A DNA stretch of 36,400 nucleotides from Blastopirellula marina (lineage in GTDB: Bacteria > Planctomycetota > Phycisphaerae > Sedimentisphaerales > UBA12454): positions 1 through 36,400 of the forward strand of contig DYLR01000003.1 of the NCBI GenBank assembly GCA_020721975.1, read 5' to 3'. The notes beneath the pieces are model-generated. The model saw nothing but the letters and a program-made list of their open reading frames with translations. It had not been told where the DNA came from and did no database searches. The position numbers and the translations under genes were made by a program. Within the stretch, counting starts at the first letter, position 1, and every line of letters begins with the position of its first letter. Positions 1 through 8,369 of the stretch are shown in pieces.

Positions 1-156
1 CTTATACTCCGTCCCTGTCGGTTGCGCACAGCCGCTTAAAAAACAGGTGGAAAATATGAAAAAAGCTAATTTAACTACCTAATCAGGCCGATTTCAAGTG
101 TTTTTATATAGGATAAGAATATTACCTGTTTCTCCCACGGATTAACGAATTTTTAA

Positions 157-270
157 GGTATAGGGTATATGAACAGCCAATAACCAATAACTCCGCGAAA
201 CAGTTGTTTGATTATTGAAAGTTGGTTATTGATTTATTTTGGATGTTAGATGTTGCATTATTGGATGTTT
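157..270. repeat. 7-nt-period array, copy C1 of the composite element
   Basis: Reads as CCAATAA|CTCCGCG|AAACAGT|TGTTTGA|TTATTGA|AAGTTGG|TTATTGA|...|TTGGATG; core shared with ~4224-4270 and ~29708-29761. Confidence 0.8.
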
Positions 271-280
271 GCTCTTATGT

Positions 281-403
281 TTAGCCGCCGTCAGCATGAC
301 GGCATACTCATCAGTCCGCAGGTGAGTCCTGCGGGTCATCGGTATAATGCAATCACGACTTTGCGCAAATCTGACCCCGACGGCAGGCATAGGGGCTGAC
401 AAT
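281..403. repeat. GC-rich hairpin modules shared with ~3895-4122
   Basis: TTAGCCGCCGTC, CCGCAGG..CCTGCGGGTC and TGACCCCGAYGRCAGGCAT..GGGCTGACAATTTC modules recur in the same order in both places. Confidence 0.65.
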
Positions 404-506
404 TTCTTGTCGGGGTAGTCCGCGGAGTGAAATAACGTTTTACGACCGTTATCTATAGGATTTTCTTCTTGCCGGATATTTGAATGGATAGTATAGTAAT
501 TTTGCC

Positions 507-579
<73 letters not shown>

Positions 580-889
580 TTTTTGTAAGTTATGCTGAAT
601 TCAGTTTTTTTTGTTCACACTTCGCTGCGTTCACTGATATACGATGTACTGTGTGTAAAATATACATTTTAGTCCGGAATTATACCCCCTCCATTGACAC
701 AATTAACAATCTCGTAGATATATTTATTATTCAACTTAAATAAAATCCTGAATTAAACACGTTTGTTAAAATAAATAAATCAGGCAAGTTATGAATTTTT
801 TAATTAAATTGGTTAATTTTGGGCGATAATAAAATAGTTCCCAGTATTAAAAAATATTAAAAAACTGACGTAAACAGTTTAAATTGTTA

Positions 890-918
890 TTGACATTATT
901 CACAGAGTCCGATAAACT
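890..918 (+). promoter_or_regulatory. sigma70-type promoter candidate
   Basis: TTGACA (890-895), 17-nt spacer, TAAACT (913-918), upstream of the ORF at 966. Confidence 0.4.
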
Positions 919-965
919 GGCAAGCCTGGGCAAAGTAGGAGATAAGGACTCTGGGAGGTTAGAAA

Positions 966-1565
966 ATGGAATTTCTAAAAGGCGATCGAGGGACGGTGAC
1001 AATGAAGAATCTGTATACTACCGGCGAGGCTGCCGAAATATGTAACGTCAGCCAGCAGACAATTATCAGGTGCTTTGATTCAGGGCGATTGCAAGGCTTT
1101 CGTATCCCCGGCTCAAGGTTCAGGCGCATTCCCCGTGAAAGTTTAGTCAAGTTCATGAAGGATAACAGTATCCCAATGTCCAATCTTGATTCAGGGCATA
1201 AGAAGATACTGATTGTCGATGATGACGCCGAGATAATTGAAATGATGGTCGATGTGCTGAACAGGGACGGCCGATTTGACGTCAGGACTGCATCCAGCGG
1301 TTATGACGCCGGTATTATGACTCAGCAGTTTCATCCGGATGTGATTTTGCTGGATTATATGCTCCCCGATGTCAACGGAAATGTTGTGTGCAGGACAATC
1401 AAGCAAAATCCCGAGTTTGCCAATACCCGAATTATAATCATCAGCGGCGTGGTCAATTCTGATGAAATAGATGATCTGATGCGCTCCGGTGCGGAAGATT
1501 TCCTTAAAAAGCCGTTTAATATTTCGGAATTGATTGAAAAAATCAGCGCCGTGCTTAATGTATAA
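966..1565 (+). CDS. Excisionase/MerR-type HTH fused to a C-terminal response-regulator receiver domain
   Basis: LYTTGEAAEICNVSQQTIIRCFDSGRLQGFRIPGSRFRRI (HTH) followed by KKILIVDDDAEIIEMM...DVILLDYMLPD...KKPF (REC). SD GGGAGG at ~953. Confidence 0.88.
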   Translation: MEFLKGDRGTVTMKNLYTTGEAAEICNVSQQTIIRCFDSGRLQGFRIPGSRFRRIPRESLVKFMKDNSIPMSNLDSGHKKILIVDDDAEIIEMMVDVLNRDGRFDVRTASSGYDAGIMTQQFHPDVILLDYMLPDVNGNVVCRTIKQNPEFANTRIIIISGVVNSDEIDDLMRSGAEDFLKKPFNISELIEKISAVLNV

Positions 1566-1582
1566 AGCCGGAGCAGGCAGGA

Positions 1583-3862
1583 ATGTTCACAGCGTCTAAT
1601 ATGTTCACAACTCAACGCCGCGACGAGCCTGCGATAAACATAAACGGTCTTTCGACACTGCCCGCCACAGCAGCACAGGCTCTCAAACTCCTTTCCTGCC
1701 CGGACTGTGATAGAAAACAGCTTGCGGAAATTTTCTCAATAGATACTGCAATGACTGTCAAGCTGTGCATTGAAGCCGGCCAAACCATTTCTTATGCCCA
1801 GCCGGATTACAGTATATCCGGCCTTATCGAATGCTTTCCCGCAGAATCGCTTCGCAATATAGTCATTTCCACCGATATTACCGGGCTTGCAGAGCCTGTA
1901 TATATGCAAAATCTGTCCGCTAAAACCGATTTGCATATTTTCAGTGTTGCCTGTGCGTGTGCTGCTGCGATGTTGGCTGAACGGTTGAATGCCGAGATTA
2001 AGGAGCCGGCCTATATTGCCGGGCTGCTTTGTAAAATGGGTCTGCTTGCACTTCAGGACACGATGCCGCGAAGCGTGCAAAAGATGCTTGATATTGCCCG
2101 CGAAAAAAAGATGTCTCTGGCTGAAATTGAACGCGAGAATATAAACACGGATCATAACGTAATAGGCAGGCATCTTGGCGAAAAGTGGCGGTTTCCGCAA
2201 AATCTTGTTCTGGCTGTCTGGTTGCACGACAGTAGTACGGAATTTCTGCAAAGACAAATTGGGCACATGCCGCTGACTGCGATAGTTCACGCCGCCTGTT
2301 CAATTGCTGCAGCCGCTCATATCGGGCTAAGCGGCGATTTTAATCAGCCGCGAAATCCGCACAAAATTGCCCGCTGCATGGGCTGGGACGAATCGCTTAT
2401 TGACGAGATTATCACAAAACTGCCTGGCGAAATTGAAAGAAAATGCGCGATTCTTCGAACCGAGCCTCAAAGAGCAGCCGGCGAATATCACAGAATTATT
2501 GTATCGCTTGCCGGAGAGCTTTCAGAGCGGAGCTATAGGCTCGAGAATAAAAATCAGCGTCTCCAGGCCGGTACAATGCACCTTGAGTTCATCGCAGAGA
2601 CTCTTCAGAGCATAACGGCTTATCAGGACAGCGGCAGGTGCGCTGAAATGATAGCGTGCGGTCTGAAAAAATACTATCAGGCCGACGATGCGGTACTATG
2701 TCTTTTGCCGGCGGGCATAAATAGTTATGCCAGGCTCATATCGGCCGGTTATCTCGATGCACAAACAATATATCTCGACCGTTCCGGCAGCAGGATGATT
2801 GCGGAACTTCTCGCCGCAGCGGCAGATAAAATCAATTGTGAAAAAATCATATCGTTTGTAAAAGACCGAACCGGCGCGAAATTCAGCCCCGAGCGGACCT
2901 TGTTCGTTTCTTTAATCAATGACAAAAGGCATGTCGGGGCGATTATAATAGACTCTTCGCAAATGCCGGCTGCGGTTATAAAAACATTCGACAGCGCAGC
3001 AGCCGTTATCGCTTGGATAATTTCGGGAATAACCGCCGCGGAGCTTAATAAAACGCTCAGCGAGACTATGGCAGGAATGCTCGGCGCCGGACAATCGCAG
3101 GAACAAGCACACGAACAAACACAGGAACAGCCGCAGTCCACGCACAAACAACCGCCGCAGCCGAACGATATCGAATCATCTCCGTCTTCGCAGGATGCAT
3201 TATATAACGCCCTTGGCGAAATGGCCGGGGGAATTGCTCATGAATTAAATAATCCGTTGGCGGTGATTTCCGGGAGAGTTCAACTGCTTGAGCAGACCGA
3301 AACGGATGAAAACAAACGCCGGATATTGGCGCAAATAAACCGGCGAACACAGGAAATCTCGGATATTATTACCAACCTGATGCAGTTTGCAAAGCCCGGC
3401 GACACGGAAATCAGAACCGTCTCTCCGCTGCTTATAATAGACAGTGCGGTTTTGGCTACTGAAAGAAAACATGGCATAAATCAGCTTGAAGTAAGCCTGA
3501 GCGGTATTGACAATCTGCCCGATATTCAGGCCGACCCGCGGCAGGTTTCACAGGCGATAGCCAATATTCTTTCAAATGCCGTGGAATCTTATCCATCCGG
3601 CAGCGGTCCGATAGAAATCACCGGCAGTGTGGATACGAACAACAATACGCTATCGATTGCCGTTACCGACCACGGCTGCGGTATGGACGAGCAATGTATT
3701 GCCGCAGCTGTGCAGCCTTTTTACTCTAACAAGCCCGCAGGCAGACAACTGGGAATGGGACTTGCACACGCAAAACGCCTGCTTGAAGCAAATCACGCAA
3801 AACTTACGATAACCTCTGCCGTGGGACAGGGTACTACCGCAACGATAGCATTTAACATTTAA
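1583..3862 (+). CDS. HDOD domain - GAF-like - histidine kinase (HisKA/HATPase) protein
   Basis: N-terminal HDOD-like region, Q/E/P-rich linker, then GGIAHELNNPLAVISGRV (H box), NAVESYP (N box), DHGCGMD and GMGLAHAKRLLE (G boxes). Confidence 0.85.
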   Translation: MFTASNMFTTQRRDEPAININGLSTLPATAAQALKLLSCPDCDRKQLAEIFSIDTAMTVKLCIEAGQTISYAQPDYSISGLIECFPAESLRNIVISTDITGLAEPVYMQNLSAKTDLHIFSVACACAAAMLAERLNAEIKEPAYIAGLLCKMGLLALQDTMPRSVQKMLDIAREKKMSLAEIERENINTDHNVIGRHLGEKWRFPQNLVLAVWLHDSSTEFLQRQIGHMPLTAIVHAACSIAAAAHIGLSGDFNQPRNPHKIARCMGWDESLIDEIITKLPGEIERKCAILRTEPQRAAGEYHRIIVSLAGELSERSYRLENKNQRLQAGTMHLEFIAETLQSITAYQDSGRCAEMIACGLKKYYQADDAVLCLLPAGINSYARLISAGYLDAQTIYLDRSGSRMIAELLAAAADKINCEKIISFVKDRTGAKFSPERTLFVSLINDKRHVGAIIIDSSQMPAAVIKTFDSAAAVIAWIISGITAAELNKTLSETMAGMLGAGQSQEQAHEQTQEQPQSTHKQPPQPNDIESSPSSQDALYNALGEMAGGIAHELNNPLAVISGRVQLLEQTETDENKRRILAQINRRTQEISDIITNLMQFAKPGDTEIRTVSPLLIIDSAVLATERKHGINQLEVSLSGIDNLPDIQADPRQVSQAIANILSNAVESYPSGSGPIEITGSVDTNNNTLSIAVTDHGCGMDEQCIAAAVQPFYSNKPAGRQLGMGLAHAKRLLEANHAKLTITSAVGQGTTATIAFNI

Positions 3863-4381
3863 CATTTAACATTCAACATTGAACATTTAACACTGTTTAG
3901 CCGCCGTCGCCGCGCCGGCGTATCTTTTAGCCTGCCGGCCAGTCCGGCAGGTTTCTTCCTCGCAGGCCTGTCCTGCGGGTCAGATAAGCGTAAAACTTAA
4001 AGCGTAAAACGAAAAACTTTTGAATAGCTCGTCCGTCAAAGGCGGACTCCATAATTTTACGTTTTTGGTTTTAAGTTTTTCATTTTGTTGACCCCGATGA
4101 CAGGCATCGGGCTGACAATTTCCCCGTGGGACTTTTTAAAACCGCGGATTTTTTTAGGGTATAGGGTATAGGGTATAGAAACATCCAATAACCAAATTTC
4201 AACATCCATTTAACAACCAAAATTCAATAACCAACATCTCTGCGAAATAGTTGATTATTGAAAATTGGTTATTGGTTATTGTTTGGATGTTGTGTTATTG
4301 GATGTTGGATGTTTATAACCCCTATACCCTATAAAAAATCTGTGTTCACAATGTTAAGTGTTCAATGTTCAATGTTAAATG
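3849..4381. repeat. Composite nested foldback of 7-nt arrays (copy C2)
   Basis: Left [CATTTAA]n (3849-3890) mirrors right [..TTAAATG] (4346-4381); TAGGGTA x3 (4155-4175) mirrors CCCTATACCCTATA (4319-4332); inner AACATCC/AATAACC units mirror GGTTATT/GGATGTT units. Confidence 0.8.
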
Positions 4382-4413
4382 CCTGTTGTTCGCGGCTGTG
4401 ATGACTTATATTT

Positions 4414-4692
4414 TTATTCTGCGTTTTTTGTCCACAACCAGTAGTGCATCAAGATATTCGTATCGTTGCTGTCAACTATGCTGCTGTGGTCGATATCCGA
4501 AATGGAATTGGGGTCATCGGGCAAAACCGACTGTGTCGGCGGATGTGCTGAAAATATTGCGAAGTCCCTGAAATTGACGGCGCCGTTTTTATCAAGGTCG
4601 GCCATACAATACGGCTCCATATCCATACCGGCCAGTTTTAATTCATATTTTTTAATCGCAGTATTATAGCCGATATATGTAATCAAAGGCAT
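4414..4692 (-). CDS. Short dockerin-like (EF-hand-type repeat) protein, possibly a C-terminal remnant
   Basis: MADLDKNGAVNFRDFAIFSAH ... DIDHSSIVDSNDTNILMHYWL: two dockerin-like Ca-binding segments; no signal peptide. Confidence 0.55.
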   Translation of the reverse strand: MPLITYIGYNTAIKKYELKLAGMDMEPYCMADLDKNGAVNFRDFAIFSAHPPTQSVLPDDPNSISDIDHSSIVDSNDTNILMHYWLWTKNAE

Positions 4693-4752
4693 GCATAATT
4701 CCGGTTAAACGGCAAGTTATTTTCCCTGTTTTATCAAAAGATATATATAAGG

Positions 4753-6348
4753 TCAGGCTAATCTCAAAGCGACGGACTCTGCAACTTTTATTCCGTCAAC
4801 TGCGGAAGACATAATGCCGCCTGAGTAGCCTGCCCCCTCGCCGGCAGGATATAAACCCGCAATGTTTATGCTGCAATAATTTTCATCACGCAAAATCCGC
4901 AGCGGACAACTGCTGCGTGTTTCAACGCCGGTCAATACCGCATCAGTACCGGCGAAGCCTTTAATTTTTTTATCGAAAGCGGATAAGCCTTCCCGCAGCG
5001 ATTCTACCGCAAAGCCCGGCAAAACCCTGCTCAAATCGCACGGCACAACGGCAGGAGTATAACTCGGCTGAACACTGCCGAAGCCTGCGGATATTTTACC
5101 GGCAAGAAAATCGCAGGCAAGCTGGGCGGGTGCGTTATAATTTCCACCGGCAATTTCAAAGGCCTTTTGCTCCCATTTGCGCTGGAAAGCAATTCCCGCA
5201 AGCGCATCGCTGCCGGCAAAATCTTCCAGTCTCACCGACACGAGAATAGCCGCGTTGGCGTTTGGTTTGTTGCGGGCAGACCCGCTCATGCCGTTGGTAA
5301 CAACGCCGCCGATTTGCGAACTGCACGCGATAACTTCTCCGCCGGGACACATACAAAAACTGTAAACTCCGCGACCGTTTTGACAGTGATGAACGAGCTT
5401 GTAATCGGCAGCGCCTAAAGCCGGATGCCCGGAAAAACTTCCATATCGGCGGCGATTGATAAAATCCTGACTGTGTTCGATTCGCAGGCCGATTGAAAAG
5501 GCCTTATTTTGCATCGCAGCGCCTTTTTGCTGCAAAACTTCAAAAGTATCTCTTGCACTGTGTCCGACAGCAAGTATTACGCATTGGGTTTCGATTTCAG
5601 TTCCGTTATCAAGAACAACGGATTGAACCCTGCCATTTTTGGCTTTGAGGTCCCTGACATGACTTTGATAGCTGATTTGGCCGCCGCTGTTTTCAATTTT
5701 TTCGCAAAGTTTATTTATGACGCCCGCCAGTTTATCTGTGCCGATATGAGGTTTGCTTAAAAACAATATTTCCGGCGGCGCACCGCAGTCAACCAATTCC
5801 ATTAAAACCTTTCGGCAGCGGTTTGCCTTATCCGTGATTTGTGTTGTAAGTTTGCCGTCGCTGAAAGTGCCGGCGCCGCCCTGACCGAAAAGTGCATTGG
5901 ACTGAACGTCTAAAATGCCGTTGCGCCAGAAATTATGCACGTCTCTAATGCGTTCTGCCAAAGGTTTGCCGCGTTCCAGAATCACCGGTTCAAAACCCGC
6001 TTGCGCGAGAATCAATCCCGCAAACAAACCGCAGGGACCTGCCCCGATTATTACCGGCCTTTGAGACACTTTGCCTTTGACGCAAACAGGAAACCGGTAT
6101 TCCATATCAGGCGTCCGGCTGATTCTTCGATTATCAGAAAATTTTTGCAGTAATACACTTTCATCACGAACCGACACGTCAAGTGTGTACGAAACATAAA
6201 TCGTCTTTCGGCGGGCATCAACGGCTTTACGAAATATGCAAATATCCAGAATATCCGCAGTACAAACAGAAAGTTTCTGCCGAACAGCCGATTTTAGACT
6301 TTCACTGTCGTGTTCCAAAGGCAATCTGACATCTGTAATGCGTATCAT
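4753..6348 (-). CDS. FAD-dependent dehydrogenase, COG2509-like
   Basis: VIIGAGPCGLFAGLILAQAGFEPVILERG dinucleotide-binding motif; FGQGGAGTFSDGKLTTQI; C-terminal GLYPAGEGAGYSGGIMSSAVDG. Confidence 0.88.
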   Translation of the reverse strand: MIRITDVRLPLEHDSESLKSAVRQKLSVCTADILDICIFRKAVDARRKTIYVSYTLDVSVRDESVLLQKFSDNRRISRTPDMEYRFPVCVKGKVSQRPVIIGAGPCGLFAGLILAQAGFEPVILERGKPLAERIRDVHNFWRNGILDVQSNALFGQGGAGTFSDGKLTTQITDKANRCRKVLMELVDCGAPPEILFLSKPHIGTDKLAGVINKLCEKIENSGGQISYQSHVRDLKAKNGRVQSVVLDNGTEIETQCVILAVGHSARDTFEVLQQKGAAMQNKAFSIGLRIEHSQDFINRRRYGSFSGHPALGAADYKLVHHCQNGRGVYSFCMCPGGEVIACSSQIGGVVTNGMSGSARNKPNANAAILVSVRLEDFAGSDALAGIAFQRKWEQKAFEIAGGNYNAPAQLACDFLAGKISAGFGSVQPSYTPAVVPCDLSRVLPGFAVESLREGLSAFDKKIKGFAGTDAVLTGVETRSSCPLRILRDENYCSINIAGLYPAGEGAGYSGGIMSSAVDGIKVAESVALRLA

Positions 6349-6349
6349 A

Positions 6350-6720
6350 TATTAGGGTATATAGGGTATAAGATATAGGGTTTAGGGTATAGTTCTACTA
6401 CGCTATATTGCCTTTAGCTATTGTAATCTAATTTCTTATAATATAAGGATTTAAATCCGAAATTCGAATATCGAAATCCGAAACAATATCGAATATTCAA
6501 AACTAAAATGCTCAAAACAAAACCCAAAAACAAAGAACTCTTCGTTTTGGTTATTTTGATTTGGAATTTTGAATTTGTTTTGGATTTCGGATTTCGTGCT
6601 TCGGATTTTTAGTCTGTTTCGTTTCCATATTACAAATAGCGTTGTAGTAATAGGATACAGAGGAATATCAAAAATCAAAAACCAAAAACCAAATATCAAA
6701 AATACCAAAAATCAAAAAGA
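6350..6720. repeat. 7-nt-period arrays (TATAGGG, AAATCCG/TTCGGAT, ATCAAAA families) with a foldback
   Basis: AAATCCG|AAATTCG|AATATCG|AAATCCG from 6453, mirrored by TTTGGAT|TTCGGAT|TTCGTGC|TTCGGAT ending at 6606; ATCAAAA-type units at ~6664-6715. Confidence 0.8.
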
Positions 6721-6783
6721 ATATATAGCTTAAAATGAGTCTATTATATCCGTATAATATCAATAATAAAGATATTTAATCTT

Positions 6784-6811
6784 TTGACAGGCTAAAAATT
6801 TTGGATATAAT
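6784..6811 (+). promoter_or_regulatory. Full-consensus sigma70 promoter
   Basis: TTGACA (6784-6789), 16-nt spacer, TATAAT (6806-6811). Confidence 0.8.
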
Positions 6812-6817
6812 TGCTAA

Positions 6818-7068
6818 CCTTGAAATTCGCAGAGATTTAGGAATTATGATGAGAGCAGTTGGGATTCGTAACCGTGTTAACGCATAGACTGACAATCTTT
6901 GCAGGCTATGCGCGCTTTTCAGGGTTTTTAACCCCGGTTGAGTGTTTTACTTCAAAGGTTGTTGCCGTTGGAGGAAGTGTTGATGGTTGAATAACGGCAA
7001 AAGGTGTTTGATTTTGCGCTTTGTGAAGTGGAAACGCTCGTTAGCCCGGACGTTTCCGCTTTTTTTTG
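6818..7068 (+). ncRNA. Structured nusA leader or independent small RNA
   Basis: Between a consensus promoter and an intrinsic terminator; stems CGCATAG/CTATGCG (6881-6887/6906-6912), GGGTT/AACCC (6922-6926/6930-6934), TTGCCGTT/AACGGCAA (6962-6969/6993-7000). Confidence 0.6.
7026..7068 (+). terminator. Rho-independent terminator 20 nt upstream of nusA
   Basis: AGTGGAAACG-N14-CGTTTCCGCT followed by a run of T. Confidence 0.85.
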
Positions 7069-7088
7069 GATAATGACAGGAAAGAATA

Positions 7089-8351
7089 ATGAATCAGGAA
7101 CTTTTGAGAATCGTTGACAACATTGCTCGTGACAAGAATATCGACAAGGAATCCGTATTTATGGACCTTGAGTCGGCAATGGTATCAGCTGCCAAAAAGC
7201 ATTTCGGAAATCCCGATCTGGACATTGCGGTAAAAATAGACCGCAGCAGCGGCGATATATCAGCCTTAAAGGAAGGCCAGCCAATAGATGTTCGCCAGCT
7301 CGGCAGAATTTCCGCCCAGACAGCAAAGCAGGTAATGATACAAAAAATCCGTGCCGATGAGCGCAGCAGCATATATTCGGAATATATCGAACGCAAAGGC
7401 GAAATAATCACAGGCACGGCCGTGCGATACGAAGGCGGCACCCTTATCGTTAATCTTGAGAACCGCACCGAGGCCATAATGCCGAAATCAGAACAAATCA
7501 GCGGTCAGAACCATCACCCCGGCGAAAAAATAAGATCGCTGATTCTCGACGTGCGGGAAACTTCCAGCCAGGTAAAAGTTATCCTCTCCCGAACACATCC
7601 GGATTTTATACGCAGACTGTTTGAACTTGAAGTGCCGGAAGTGGCCGAGGGTATAATAGAAATAAAGGCAATGGCACGGGAAGCAGGCTACCGCACCAAA
7701 ATAGCGATGCTTTCCAACGATTCAAAGGTTGATGCCGTCGGGGCCTGTGTCGGGGTGCGCGGCAGCAGAATTAAAAATATAGTCGATGAACTCGGCGGCG
7801 AAAAAATCGATATTGTGCGATGGAACGAGTCTTCGCAGAATCTTATCGCCAACGCTCTAATGCCGGCCAAAGTTTCTCAGGTTGCCCTGTGTTTTGAGCT
7901 TGGCGGTGCAACAGTCGTAGTGGACGACGACCAGCTCAGTCTTGCCATTGGCAAACACGGCCAGAACGTGAGGCTTGCGGCAAGACTTACCGAATGGGAC
8001 ATCGATATTCTTACCCCGGACGAATATAATGCCGAAATTGAACGGTTATCGAACGGACTGAAAGGCCTGCCGGAAGTTGACGATACTTTTGTGGATAAAC
8101 TTATAGCGCTGGGCGTTATATCGGTGTTTGATTTGGCGGAAATCGGAGTTCAGCCGCTTGTTAAGGAAATAGGTATAACCGAAGAACTGGCAAGGCAGAT
8201 TGTCGCAAGAGCCGAGGAAGAGGCCAAAAAGCAGGCCGCTGAGCCGGCCGTGCCTACCGCCGCCGAATCGTTGTTGTCCAAAGACTCATCCGGCAAAAAA
8301 TCAGAAAGACCGGAAAAATTGGAAAGAATGGATATCGCCGAGCAGATATAA
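7089..8351 (+). CDS. nusA: Transcription termination/antitermination factor NusA
   Basis: NusA N-terminal domain, S1 and KH motifs (GACVGVRGSRIKNIVDELGGEKIDIV; LAIGKHGQNVRLAARLTEWDIDI). Confidence 0.97.
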   Translation: MNQELLRIVDNIARDKNIDKESVFMDLESAMVSAAKKHFGNPDLDIAVKIDRSSGDISALKEGQPIDVRQLGRISAQTAKQVMIQKIRADERSSIYSEYIERKGEIITGTAVRYEGGTLIVNLENRTEAIMPKSEQISGQNHHPGEKIRSLILDVRETSSQVKVILSRTHPDFIRRLFELEVPEVAEGIIEIKAMAREAGYRTKIAMLSNDSKVDAVGACVGVRGSRIKNIVDELGGEKIDIVRWNESSQNLIANALMPAKVSQVALCFELGGATVVVDDDQLSLAIGKHGQNVRLAARLTEWDIDILTPDEYNAEIERLSNGLKGLPEVDDTFVDKLIALGVISVFDLAEIGVQPLVKEIGITEELARQIVARAEEEAKKQAAEPAVPTAAESLLSKDSSGKKSERPEKLERMDIAEQI

Positions 8352-8369
8352 CTTTGGAGCAGAAAATAA

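Noticed and set aside
157-270. Telomere-like TAGGGTA repeats as a chromosome end
   Set aside because: The motif occurs internally at several sites, in both orientations and mixed with other heptads; not terminal.
596-614. tRNA terminator (CTGAATTCAG + T8)
   Set aside because: The 10-nt palindrome has no room for a loop with a stable stem; too weak to call.
3849-4381. CRISPR array
   Set aside because: Repeats are contiguous 7-mers without 25-40-nt unique spacers, and no cas genes are in the window.
6451-6708. 85-aa ORF MVFLIFGFWFLIFDI... on the minus strand
   Set aside because: Translation of the heptad repeat itself; the low-complexity 'hydrophobic peptide' is an artefact.
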